A stretch of DNA of 64,000 nt, from contig CALHXW010000178.1 in NCBI GenBank assembly GCA_938040325.1, positions 1 to 64,000 of the forward strand. Direction: 5' to 3'. Shown in pieces: positions 9,403 through 18,765 of the stretch. The position numbers and the translations under genes were made by a program. The DNA is from an uncultured bacterium. Its GTDB lineage: Bacteria; Myxococcota_A; UBA9042; PHBI01. Under the pieces are notes generated by a model, which searched no databases, had not been told where the DNA came from, and saw only the letters and a program-made list of their open reading frames with translations. The first letter of the stretch is position 1. Every line of letters begins with the position of its first letter.

Positions 9403-10506
9403 GTGTGCAACCTCGCCGTCGAGCTAACAAAGCGCGGCCACGACGTGGCGTTCTACTCGTACGTGCCGCCGTGGCGTACCAAGAAGTTCGGCCTCCCGAT
9501 TCGCTCGAGTCGCTGGTTGGGACCGCTTGTGGCCCCGGCCAAGCTGCCGCAGGTAGCTGGGCATCGCCTCGGAACCCACTACCTCAACGTCGCCATCGAC
9601 AAGGTCGCAGCGCGTGTGGTCACCCGCTGCGACATCTTGATCGCAATGAGCGGAATCGGTGTCGACGTGCTCGACGCCGCCAAGCGGCGCTTTGGCGCCA
9701 GGGTCTTGCTTGAGCGCGGCAGTCCCCACATCCATGAGCAACGAAGGGTTCTCGACCTCGTTGACGCCAAGGCCGGCGCGACCCCGCCGGACGCTGACCT
9801 CGTCAAGCATGCCGTGGCACGCGAGCTCGCCGGCTACCAGCGTGCCGACCGCATTGTGATTCCGGCGCTCCACGTGGAAGAGAGCTTCATTGAGCACGGC
9901 ATTGAGCGCGACCGACTCTTTCGCAACCCCTACGGCGTCGACCTCGGCGAGTTCCCTGCGACACCGGCGCCGACCGACTTGCCGCCGACCCTCATCAATG
10001 TTGGGACGTGGCGCTACCTCAAGGGCGTGGATGTCCTGGTCGAGGCTTGGCGTCGGCTGGCGCCGGAGGGTGTGAAGCTTCTGCATGTCGGGCCCGTCGG
10101 CGACGCCCCACTTCCGACGGACGTTGGCTTCACGCACCAGGACCGTGTCGACCAGAGCGAGCTGACGCGGTGGTACGGCCGCGGCCATGTCTTTGTGCTG
10201 CCGTCGTGGGCCGAGGGCCTCGCGATCGTCCAGCCCCAAGCCCTGGCGTCCGGTCTGCCGCTGGTTGGGACAACAACCAGCGGGGCCCGAGACCTCGGCG
10301 AGCTTGTGGGCGACACCTCCCACATCCGAGCGGTTGCGCCTGGCGATGTGGATGCGCTCGAGCAGGCGATTCGGTCGATGTTGCCGATCGCGCTCAAGCA
10401 ACGCGGAGAGCGGCAGCTGCTCGATGCGGAGGCGAAAGCCAAGCTCAGCTGGACTCGCTACACCGACGCCTACGAGGCGCAGCTCTACCGTGAGCTGGAT
10501 GGATAA
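9403..10506 (+). CDS. GT4-family-like glycosyltransferase (true N-terminus probably upstream of the GTG)
   Basis: GT-B features: LKIAIVTTGRFHVCNLAVEL upstream and across the GTG, TWRYLKGVDVLVEAWRRL, FVLPSWAEGLAIVQPQALASGLPLVGT. Confidence 0.85.
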   Translation: MCNLAVELTKRGHDVAFYSYVPPWRTKKFGLPIRSSRWLGPLVAPAKLPQVAGHRLGTHYLNVAIDKVAARVVTRCDILIAMSGIGVDVLDAAKRRFGARVLLERGSPHIHEQRRVLDLVDAKAGATPPDADLVKHAVARELAGYQRADRIVIPALHVEESFIEHGIERDRLFRNPYGVDLGEFPATPAPTDLPPTLINVGTWRYLKGVDVLVEAWRRLAPEGVKLLHVGPVGDAPLPTDVGFTHQDRVDQSELTRWYGRGHVFVLPSWAEGLAIVQPQALASGLPLVGTTTSGARDLGELVGDTSHIRAVAPGDVDALEQAIRSMLPIALKQRGERQLLDAEAKAKLSWTRYTDAYEAQLYRELDG

Positions 10507-10621
10507 GAACCACGCGCCAGCAGACGTTGCGCCTGCTGGGATGACCCGCTAAACGCCGGTCGGCTCTCGGCCGGCCTCACACTCAAAGAGAGCTCGCCTC
10601 TCGCGGACACCGGACAACACC

Positions 10622-11587
10622 ATGGTCACGCTCGCTCACTCCGATGTGCAACTCGCTTGCCCGCGCACCCATGCGGCCCTCACGGCCGACGACACCCTGC
10701 TCCGCGCCGGTGATGACACGGCCTATCGACTCGTCCGCGGCGTTCCCGTGATGCTGCGCGGCGATGTCACACAGAGCCAGCGAGAGGGAGAAGCATCGCT
10801 GGCTGCCGACGACAGCGACGCGCCCACGTGGATGGACGAGGCGGTCGATGGCGTACACCCGCATGTGCAGCGCTTCATCGTCGAGACCGGTGGCTCCCTC
10901 TACCGCGACCTCGTCGGACGATTGGACCGCTACCCGATCCCGCACTTTCCGCTGACGAGCCACAGCGGTGAGACGCTGCTCGACATCGGCTGCAACTGGG
11001 GACGCTGGAGCCTCGCGGCGGCGCAGGCCGGCTTCAAGTCAGTCGGGCTGGACCCAAACCTCGAGGCCGTCGAGGTCGCACGTCACGTCTCCAACGCGAT
11101 GGGACTCGCCCCCGACTTTGTGGTCGGCGACGCCCGCTATCTGCCATTTCCCGACGCGCAGTTCGACGTGGTCTTTTCCTACAGCGTCCTGCAGCACCTC
11201 CCTAAGGAGCATGTCTGCCAGTCACTCGACGACATCGCTCGGGTTCTCAAGCCAGGCGGCCGGGCCTATATCCAGCTCGCCAACAAGCTCGGTCCTCTCG
11301 GCCTCTTCCACCAAGGGCGACGCAAGTTCCGCGCTGCCCGCGGGTTTGAGGTTCGCTACTGGACGCCCAAGGAGATGGTCTCTGCGTTCGAGCGCGCCAT
11401 CGGCCCGGCTGAGCTGCACTTCGACGGCATCTTCACCATCAACCCGCAGACGTCGGACCGCGACCTGCTGTCGCCGACGTCACGGGCCGTCCTGGATGTG
11501 TCCGAGACCGTCAAGCGCGCCAGCAAGAAGGTCGGTGCGCTGCGCTGGATTGCCGACAGCCTGTATGTGAGCGCTGTCAAACACTAG
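10622..11587 (+). CDS. SAM-dependent methyltransferase (type 11)
   Basis: LLDIGCNWGRWSLAAAQAGFKSVGLDPN (motif I), FDVVFSYSVLQHLP; Trm112-like N-terminus LACPRTHAAL. Confidence 0.88.
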   Translation: MVTLAHSDVQLACPRTHAALTADDTLLRAGDDTAYRLVRGVPVMLRGDVTQSQREGEASLAADDSDAPTWMDEAVDGVHPHVQRFIVETGGSLYRDLVGRLDRYPIPHFPLTSHSGETLLDIGCNWGRWSLAAAQAGFKSVGLDPNLEAVEVARHVSNAMGLAPDFVVGDARYLPFPDAQFDVVFSYSVLQHLPKEHVCQSLDDIARVLKPGGRAYIQLANKLGPLGLFHQGRRKFRAARGFEVRYWTPKEMVSAFERAIGPAELHFDGIFTINPQTSDRDLLSPTSRAVLDVSETVKRASKKVGALRWIADSLYVSAVKH

Positions 11588-11733
11588 CCCCAAACCAAGC
11601 GCTATTTTCGAGCGAGGCGAGGGCGATGTGCTTGCCAGCGGCGTCCGCTGGACGAAGGCGCCTTTCCCCGAGCGCTGCTCGTCGCTCCTTCAGCGACGGC
11701 CCAAAACCGCGCCGATCCGCACGCCCCACCCGT

Positions 11734-11757
11734 TCGGTGCTCTAGCTAGAGCACCGA
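11734..11757. repeat. 24-bp perfect palindrome
   Basis: TCGGTGCTCTAGCTAGAGCACCGA equals its own reverse complement. Confidence 0.9.
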
Positions 11758-11869
11758 CCAGGTTAATCGCACCCGCCTTGCTGCGGACTCTAGGCCGGCT
11801 TTCTCGCTGAGACGGCGCTGAGCGACAACAAGGACGTGCGCTCTTGGCGCGGCAACGACGGACCCAGGC

Positions 11870-12703
11870 TCACTCGACCGTTGCGCACGTCGAGTCGCCG
11901 AGCGCGATCGCGATGCGACCGGCTTGGGCTTGCAGCACGTCCCACAGCGTCGTCAGGGCTGCTCCATCGAGCCGGTAGTCGTCGAGATTGGTGGCTGCCC
12001 GGAGCTCAGCTTCGGTGACGCGACCGTCGCTGTTGGCGTCAGCTGCGGCGAGTGGCGAGAACGTCGGACGGCCAGCCACCGTGGCAAGGTCATCGCCAAA
12101 GAGCTGGTCGGCCCGCAGGTTGAGACGCAGGAAAGCGACACCTGTTGGCGTGACCGTCACGGGCCCTACCGAGCAGCCAGAGGCGCGCGTCTCGCCGCGA
12201 AAGCCGAGCTGGAAGCTCTTGACGGTGCCGCCCTGCTTCGCCTCGCCCTCGACGAACACGGAGAAGCGGTTTTGCGCCATCAGTCGGATGTCGTCGCCGT
12301 CCGCGTTCGCGTTGGCGGGATCCTGGCTCGAGTCCGCGAGCGTCAGCGCAGCGCGGTCGTAGCTGGTCGAGACCACGTCCATGTCCAAGATGACGTGGCC
12401 TTGTCCAGCGGAGCCTTGGGCCAGATCGACAATGGTACTCGGCGTGTCGGCAATCACAGCGCTGTTGCTGCCGCGCGACACCGTCAGACCCGACACCGCT
12501 ACGAGGTAGCGATCAAACGTGATCACCCAGCCGTCGGAGACAGAGGCGGGGATCATGGTCTCGACCGCTTCCCCACCAGACACACGGACGGAGAGGAGGC
12601 CAGGCTCGCCCTCAACGTCGTCGCCGCAGCCAAAGACGAGGCAGCTTGAAAGCGCGAGCGCCAGCGCTCGAACCCTTACGCGCGTGAGGACAGCGTCAGC
12701 CAT
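11870..12703 (-). CDS. Hypothetical lipoprotein
   Basis: MADAVLTRVRVRALALALSSCLVFGCGDD signal and lipobox from ATG at 12703. Confidence 0.72.
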   Translation of the reverse strand: MADAVLTRVRVRALALALSSCLVFGCGDDVEGEPGLLSVRVSGGEAVETMIPASVSDGWVITFDRYLVAVSGLTVSRGSNSAVIADTPSTIVDLAQGSAGQGHVILDMDVVSTSYDRAALTLADSSQDPANANADGDDIRLMAQNRFSVFVEGEAKQGGTVKSFQLGFRGETRASGCSVGPVTVTPTGVAFLRLNLRADQLFGDDLATVAGRPTFSPLAAADANSDGRVTEAELRAATNLDDYRLDGAALTTLWDVLQAQAGRIAIALGDSTCATVE

Positions 12704-13318
12704 GGTTCTCCCTTGAGACCGTCTGCAAGGTATGGAGCTTACCAACTCTGCGCTGCGCTGCGAGCACCTTTGCCAGCCGCTGACCTCCAAATGCGCAAAT
12801 GCGCATCGCGCGTTCGGCGATCGTTTTCCCGGCAACGCTGCTCGTTGTAGATGCCGGAAGTTCGTTCCTAGGCCCGGACAGGCCGTCGTTGAGGTCGAGA
12901 TCCGACAAAGCCGCAGCCGGAAAGAGCGCTTGTTTTGGGGCTAGCCCCCACTCCCAACGACGGGTATGGTTAGGGCGTCTGTTTTATCAGACAAGGAACG
13001 ACGCTCCGGTCGGAAGAACCGAGCGCGCTGACAAGTACATCAAGTGTTTCCTCAATCTCGTAGTGAAGGGACGCAGACGAATGACCCAGGAGTGACGACG
13101 TATGGTCGCCTTTGGGAGTCGACGTTGGCCTAGCTCGCGTTCGCGCGTGGCAAAGCCGGATACGTTCGACCCCAGGTCCATACTGACCCACGCCGGTCAT
13201 CTGACGCAGAAGGTCACCGAGCGAGGCATACGCAAGATGCTTCCAGCGATCCCGCGCGGTCTCGCTGTGTCGGAGCGTCATTCCAACCGAACTCCGCCGA
13301 CGCGAGTCGAGGGAATCG

Positions 13319-13858
13319 ATGCAGCGAAGCCGTGATCTTGAAATGTACCGCGACCGGTTCCTGGGTGAGCTCCACCAAGCGAAGCCAGAGCTCCGCTCAC
13401 AGGACGCGTTCGTCAAGTATTGGAAGCTCGTCGAGTCTGAGGCCCAGCGCACCGAAGAGCTGCAAAAGCTCGACATCTGGGTGCGTGACCTCGCCCGCGA
13501 TCGCGACAAGGTACGGTCGCTCAAGGGACGCCTCGAGACAGCGGGCGCAGATCCGCAAGCACAGAGCCTGCTGGCGATGGTCAAGCGTATCCTCGACATG
13601 CTCGACGCGACCGAGAAGAAGCTGAAGCGACGCTTCGATGCTCGTAAGGGTGTGCTGGCGTTTCTGCTCTTCCGCGCCGGACCTGGCGTCAAGAAGAAGG
13701 GTGTGCCCCAAGAGCCGGGTCCGAACCCGAAGAAGCCGGGCAAGGGCCAGGGACCAGGCAAGAAGGAAGACGACGACGTCAGCGAGGTCATCCTCACGCA
13801 GCAGCCTGTCGCGCCCAAACCGACGCCGAAGCCTCCCCAGAAGAAGATGGAGCGTTAG
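13319..13858 (+). CDS. Hypothetical coiled-coil protein with Pro/Lys-rich tail
   Basis: 179 aa, charged helical region then GPNPKKPGKGQGPGKK and PKPTPKPPQKK tail. Confidence 0.5.
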   Translation: MQRSRDLEMYRDRFLGELHQAKPELRSQDAFVKYWKLVESEAQRTEELQKLDIWVRDLARDRDKVRSLKGRLETAGADPQAQSLLAMVKRILDMLDATEKKLKRRFDARKGVLAFLLFRAGPGVKKKGVPQEPGPNPKKPGKGQGPGKKEDDDVSEVILTQQPVAPKPTPKPPQKKMER

Positions 13859-13908
13859 TCGCCCCAGAGGCTTCGGCCGCATCCGCGTGGGAACCGCGCA
13901 GTGGTTGC

Positions 13909-14880
13909 TCAGCGATTGACCCAGTCGAGCGGTGGTCGCTGCATCTCGCCGAGCGGGCACTCCCGTATCGACGTCGGGAGCGACAGCGGGGTGTTGGTCC
14001 CTATTGTCGACAGGCTCGTGTGGAGCCGGGTGCGCGATACCTCGTCGGCCGGCAAGAGCCAGATGAAGCGATACCCCGGGCTCAAGACAAAGTCGGAGCT
14101 GGGCATCGCCGCGACGACCGCCGTCTCCGTGACCTCGACAACGCCAAGCATCTCGGCGCGTGTCTTGGCGACACTGCGAGCGCGGGCCGCGTCCACGGGC
14201 AACGCCATCGGTAGCCCTCCCTCGGCGCGCCGTAACGCGGTGGCGAGCGGCTCAACGAGGGACGCCGGATCGCCTTCGACCCAGACCACCTGCGGGCTCA
14301 TGCAGCCTGCTTGGTCCCAAGCGCAGATGTCTTGAGCGAGCCCTTGTAGCTCGCTGGATGTCGGCTCCCGAACCCACGCGGCACTGACCCGGTGGCCGAA
14401 GCCGATCACCTCGGTGTGGGGTGGGGCTGAGCTCTTGACCTCAGCGATCGTGTCGTCAGCGCCGAGCACGACGATCCGGTCGACCTGCTCGGCCGCGCGC
14501 CGGAACCCTAGCGCGTCGTCGCTTGAGAAGTCTTGGACCTCGACCCCGTGATCGGCCGCGGCGATCGCCTCGGCGGCTGCGGCTTGGCCACGGGCCGGCT
14601 TCAGCAACACGCGCCCGCCACCAAGGCGCGCCAACAGCACCTGACGGAGCGCACTGACCGGCAGGGTGCGTGCTGAGATGACGAGCGTGTTCACCCGGTC
14701 GGCCGCAGCGGATGCGCGGTGGACGGCGTCCGGCGTCCATGACGCAAACTCGGCCTCGAGGCCGGCCTGGGCGACCTCTCGTGAAAAGCCCATGGCCCTT
14801 GTCGCCGCGAGGAGCGCAGCGCCCGGTCCGGAGCTCAAGACGGTGAGCGCGCGAAGGGGTGAGCTGTCGACTGCAGTCAC
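13909..14880 (-). CDS. LuxC-like acyl-CoA/acyl-protein reductase
   Basis: DICAWDQAGCMSPQVVWVEGDP resembles the LuxC active-site Cys region; overlaps the upstream LuxE-like gene by 4 bp. Confidence 0.8.
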   Translation of the reverse strand: MTAVDSSPLRALTVLSSGPGAALLAATRAMGFSREVAQAGLEAEFASWTPDAVHRASAAADRVNTLVISARTLPVSALRQVLLARLGGGRVLLKPARGQAAAAEAIAAADHGVEVQDFSSDDALGFRRAAEQVDRIVVLGADDTIAEVKSSAPPHTEVIGFGHRVSAAWVREPTSSELQGLAQDICAWDQAGCMSPQVVWVEGDPASLVEPLATALRRAEGGLPMALPVDAARARSVAKTRAEMLGVVEVTETAVVAAMPSSDFVLSPGYRFIWLLPADEVSRTRLHTSLSTIGTNTPLSLPTSIRECPLGEMQRPPLDWVNR

Positions 14881-15959
14881 GAGCGAGCCGTCAGCTCTTC
14901 AGCCGTCAGGCTGCAGCCACGCAAGACAGCATCGGGGGCTCGGCCTAGTAAGGTCAGCCGCCCCTCGTCGTCGAGCTGGCCCAAGTCACTCGTCAGGATC
15001 GCCGAGACGTTGTCGATGTTGAGCACATCAAAGCACGCCACCAAGCCAACGGCTCCGGCGACGAGGTCACCGTGAGTCAGTGGGTCGACGACGCGGAGGC
15101 GCAGGCATGGATTGGCGACCAGAGGACGGCCGTACGCCTGGCTCGAAAGCTCGGTCATGCCGTACTCCGGCACGACATGAGCGGCGGACAGACCGAAGGT
15201 CGCCTCGACCTCTGCGAGCAGCGTCGGCTCGTCGAGGGTGCGGCTCTTCCCTTTGAAGCCACCGGTCAGCATCATCCTGGAACCCGCTGGCAGCAGGCAG
15301 GGGCGGCCTGCCAGTGCATCGAGCAAGTTCACCAGCGCAAACGAGGTGGCGAGGACCACAACGGGCTCAGCACTGGCCTGAGCCGCGGCAACGAAGGCAT
15401 CGGCATCGAGGCCTTGCGAACCCAAGCACCACGCCACATCCGCAGCCCAACGCCGCGCGAGGGCGCTGACCATGTGCGACAGCGAGCTGTCGGGTAGCTC
15501 CTCGGCGGGCGGAATCAGCGACAGCCAGTGAGCGCCTTGCATGCCGGCGAGCACGTGCTCGACAAAGGGTGCCTCCATCCCGGCGTGATACAGGTCGAGG
15601 CCACGAGAGCTGAGGTGTCGCTCCCCCCGCCGACCGGCGGTCGTTCCGCTGGTCCGAAAGGTCTGGAGGTCGGCGTCCGCCGCGCTGAGCCGCAGGTCCC
15701 GAAACAGCTCCGTCGGCACCAGCGGCGCCTGACGCCAGCCCATCGCCGGCGAGAAGCCTCTCGCCGCCGCCAGCCGCCCGTAGGCCGGTATCGTGCCGAT
15801 CTGATGCGCAAGCACCTCCACGGCAAGTGCGTCAAAGCGCTCCGCGTCGGGGGACGCCGCGTAGCTTCGCAGGTCGTCGACCAAGCGAGCGACGGCATCA
15901 GCTGCCAAGACGCCGCTCCTCGGACACACAGGACTCGATGGCGTCGAATGCGGCATCAC
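14877..15959 (-). CDS. LuxE-like acyl-protein synthetase / acyl-activating enzyme
   Basis: FRTSGTTAGRRGERH (adenylation motif), VPEYGMTELSSQAY, C-terminal RGCSLTAEEL. Confidence 0.82.
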   Translation of the reverse strand: MMPHSTPSSPVCPRSGVLAADAVARLVDDLRSYAASPDAERFDALAVEVLAHQIGTIPAYGRLAAARGFSPAMGWRQAPLVPTELFRDLRLSAADADLQTFRTSGTTAGRRGERHLSSRGLDLYHAGMEAPFVEHVLAGMQGAHWLSLIPPAEELPDSSLSHMVSALARRWAADVAWCLGSQGLDADAFVAAAQASAEPVVVLATSFALVNLLDALAGRPCLLPAGSRMMLTGGFKGKSRTLDEPTLLAEVEATFGLSAAHVVPEYGMTELSSQAYGRPLVANPCLRLRVVDPLTHGDLVAGAVGLVACFDVLNIDNVSAILTSDLGQLDDEGRLTLLGRAPDAVLRGCSLTAEELTARS

Positions 15960-17229
15960 GCTGCTCGTCGCTCAACATCAGCGGCGGGCTGAGCCCCAAG
16001 ATGTCCCCGTGGACCCCGCCAGGCAACGTGATGAACCCACGGCTTAGCAGGCGACCCATGACCCTTGCAGCGAGGCCAGGCTCACCGCACTCAAGCCCTA
16101 GCATGGCGCCGCGGCCTCGGACGGGAAGCACCCCCTCGAAGCGGGCGCGTGTTGTCGCCTCGAACCGGCGAGCGCGAGCAGGAAGGTCCATCTCGCGCAT
16201 CACTCGAATCGCCGCCGATCCAGCCGCTGCTGTCACCGGATGGCCCAGGAACGTCGACGTGTGGATCGCCTCGCCTTGGCTCGAGCCCCACGCAGCCATG
16301 GTTTCCGGCTTGGCAAGACAGGCGCCAACGGGCATCCCACCAGCAAGAGCCTTGCCGATGCACAAGACGTCCGGGACGACGCCGTCGTGGTCGCCGGCCC
16401 ACCAGTCACCTGTGCGGCCAAAGCCGGTGTAGATCTCGTCAAAAACGAGGGTGAGTCCGTGTTTGTCGCAGAGGGCGCGTAGACCGGCGAGCCAGCCCTT
16501 AGGCGGCACCACGTCGCCGCCACGGCCCAAGATCGGCTCGACAATCACCGTACCGATGAGCTCGCCGCCGGTCGCCGGCCCCGTGAAGAGCTGGTCGAGC
16601 ATGGAGAGCTCGCAGCCATAGGGCATGTGTGTCACGTGAGCGCCGAGCTGACCTGCAAAGGGCGCGCGGAAGTCGCCTTTGTATGCGGTTGCAGCCAGCG
16701 CACCGTAGCTCAGCCCGTGGTACGAGCCCCAAAACGCAAGAACCCCAGGCTTCCTGCTGGCAAGCCGTGCGGTCTTCAGGCCGGCCTCGACCGCCTCTGA
16801 GCCGCTCGACGCCAAGATGCAGCTCGACAAGCCCGGGGGCGCAAGCTCCGCAAGATCTGCCATCAGCTGGATCCGCGGGCCGTTGGGGAAGACGTCGCCC
16901 ATGCCGTGCAGCAGGCTGCCGGCCTGGTCTCTGACGGCGTCGGTGACCTCGGGGTGCGCGTGGCCGATCAGCGCGACACCGAACGCACCGGTGAGATCGA
17001 CGAAGCGATTGCCGTCGGCGTCCCAGACGTTGGCGCCGTAGGCACGCTCCCACACGATCGGGTCGCTTCCGATCCCGCGCGCTTCGCCTTGCCGTGCACG
17101 CCGCGCAGTGATCGCAGGACACTCGTGACGTGCGAGGAGGTCGACCCGGGAAATACTCTCGGGGCCCGGGATGGTTGTCACGAGGGCGGGCAGAGCCCAC
17201 CCCGCATCGGCGGTCCAGATATCGCTCAC
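15898..17229 (-). CDS. Class III PLP-dependent aminotransferase
   Basis: LASSGSEAVEAGLKTARLA, LTLVFDEIYTGFGRTG, CIGKALAGGMPVGA. The ORF extends to 17259, but GTG at 17229 avoids overlap with the divergent gene. Confidence 0.9.
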   Translation of the reverse strand: MSDIWTADAGWALPALVTTIPGPESISRVDLLARHECPAITARRARQGEARGIGSDPIVWERAYGANVWDADGNRFVDLTGAFGVALIGHAHPEVTDAVRDQAGSLLHGMGDVFPNGPRIQLMADLAELAPPGLSSCILASSGSEAVEAGLKTARLASRKPGVLAFWGSYHGLSYGALAATAYKGDFRAPFAGQLGAHVTHMPYGCELSMLDQLFTGPATGGELIGTVIVEPILGRGGDVVPPKGWLAGLRALCDKHGLTLVFDEIYTGFGRTGDWWAGDHDGVVPDVLCIGKALAGGMPVGACLAKPETMAAWGSSQGEAIHTSTFLGHPVTAAAGSAAIRVMREMDLPARARRFEATTRARFEGVLPVRGRGAMLGLECGEPGLAARVMGRLLSRGFITLPGGVHGDILGLSPPLMLSDEQRDAAFDAIESCVSEERRLGS

Positions 17230-17257
17230 GGGCGCACTGTGGCATAACTCGCCTATC

Positions 17258-17995
17258 ATGTTGAAGTACCGTTATTGCGCGACGAACGTGGTCCATCAGG
17301 AGACTGGGCGTCCAAGCACGGCCCACTCAGTTGGCAAGCTGGTTCGTGGCGCTGACGGCGGCTGTCGACGTCGGCCGGTCCTCGCGCTCTTGGCTGCTCT
17401 CGTGGCGTTGCCGACGGCGGCCTGCGGGGAGACGCCGGGTCCGAGCAGCGAAGCCATCAACGCTTACGTCCAGCGTGAAGCGGGCACGGCGCCGACTCTG
17501 GACAACAGCGCGCCGACGGTGATGGCTGCAAGCGCTGGCGGCAGCGACGCAGCAAACGCCCTAGAGCCAGCGGTTCCGCCCACACCTCAGACCGTCCCGC
17601 GGGCACCAGTGGCGCGGCGGGTTCAGGTCACGGTCGAGCGGGGCGTCGACCTCTACGACAGCGACACAGGCCCAGGCGAGACCGACGCCTACGTGGTCCT
17701 CGACTATGAAGGACATCGCTTCGAGAGCAGCGTCGTCGAAGGCGAGCTCAACCCCGTCTGGGGCGACAGCTTCGTCTTCGACGTCCGACCTGGCGGGGTC
17801 TTGACCGTCAGCCTGCTCGATGAAGACACGCTCGCGTCCGACGACAAGCTCGGCATCGTCTCGCAACCGATCGAGCCGCTGAGCATTGGCGAGTCACAGG
17901 AGCTGTGGCTATCGTTTCGCGGCGGTGAGATGGGCAAGGTCTTGTTGACCGTGACCGGCATACGGCGCGATGCGCCCGGCGATCGGCGCCGCTGA
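17258..17995 (+). CDS. C2-domain lipoprotein (start uncertain)
   Basis: VLALLAALVALPTAACGE lipobox; RRVQVTVERGVDLYDSDTGPGETDAYVVLDYEGHRFESSVVEGELNPVWGDSFVFDV is a C2 signature; stop overlaps the next start (TGATG). Confidence 0.78.
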   Translation: MLKYRYCATNVVHQETGRPSTAHSVGKLVRGADGGCRRRPVLALLAALVALPTAACGETPGPSSEAINAYVQREAGTAPTLDNSAPTVMAASAGGSDAANALEPAVPPTPQTVPRAPVARRVQVTVERGVDLYDSDTGPGETDAYVVLDYEGHRFESSVVEGELNPVWGDSFVFDVRPGGVLTVSLLDEDTLASDDKLGIVSQPIEPLSIGESQELWLSFRGGEMGKVLLTVTGIRRDAPGDRRR

Positions 17996-18765
17996 TGGCT
18001 CTGGCCACGCCTGCCAACAAGGTTGCCGAGCTGGGCCGCGAGGTTCGCTATCTCGGGAGGGTGCTGGGTGCGGCGTTCCGCACGCTCCCAAGGATGCGGG
18101 CGAGGGACTTTTGGGAGCAGCTTGGAACGCTGGCGCTGTCGGCCTTGCCGCTGATTGGCATTGCCGCGCTCTTTGCGGGCATGGTCATCGCCCTCAACGC
18201 GTCACTTCAGCTATCGCGACTGGGCATGAGCCACCTGGTGGCTGAGATCGGCAGCGTCTCCTTGGTCCGCGAGCTCGCGCCGATCTTCACGGCCCTGTTG
18301 ATGGCCGGCAAGGCGGGGGCCGGACTCGCCAGCGAGCTCGGCATGGTCACGCTGTCTGGGCAAGCGCAAGCTATGCGGGCCATGTCGGTCGACGTCGACC
18401 GTGAGCTGATCGCGCCCAGAGTCTGGGCATGCATCGTCGGCACCCTGCTGATGACCATCGCCGCCATGTTTCTCGGTCTCCTCGGCGGCTTGATCTTGGG
18501 GTCTGCCAAGCTTGGTATCTCGCCGGTCCACTACCTCAACCTCTCGATCGCGTCCCTCGACCCCAGCGACTTTGCCTGCGGCCTCATCAAGGCAGCGGGC
18601 TTCGGAACGATCATCGCCTGCCTGGGCGTGACCTACGGGCTCAAGGCCAAGGCGGACGCAGGGGTCCTTGGCCGCCACACGATGAGTGCGGTTGTCCTCT
18701 CAAGCTTCTTAGTCCTCGTGTGCGACCACATCTTCAACACGCTCATCATCGCGGTGCTTGGATGA
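17995..18765 (+). CDS. MlaE-family lipid ABC transporter permease
   Basis: RELAPIFTALLMAGKAGAGLASELGMVTLSGQAQAMRAMSVD matches the MlaE/YrbE motif. Confidence 0.88.
   Translation: MALATPANKVAELGREVRYLGRVLGAAFRTLPRMRARDFWEQLGTLALSALPLIGIAALFAGMVIALNASLQLSRLGMSHLVAEIGSVSLVRELAPIFTALLMAGKAGAGLASELGMVTLSGQAQAMRAMSVDVDRELIAPRVWACIVGTLLMTIAAMFLGLLGGLILGSAKLGISPVHYLNLSIASLDPSDFACGLIKAAGFGTIIACLGVTYGLKAKADAGVLGRHTMSAVVLSSFLVLVCDHIFNTLIIAVLG

Noticed and set aside
10550-10580. GCCGGTCGGCTCTCGGCCGGC hairpin as terminator
   Set aside because: No following T-tract; may be a simple GC-rich hairpin between the glycosyltransferase and methyltransferase genes.
12937-12948. GGGGCTAGCCCC palindrome
   Set aside because: Only 12 bp, no T-tract, and expected by chance in GC-rich sequence.
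12970-13818. 282-aa minus-strand ORF opposite the coiled-coil gene
   Set aside because: Ser/Arg-rich composition typical of a GC-rich antisense frame. The plus-strand ORF is favoured, though neither has a known family.
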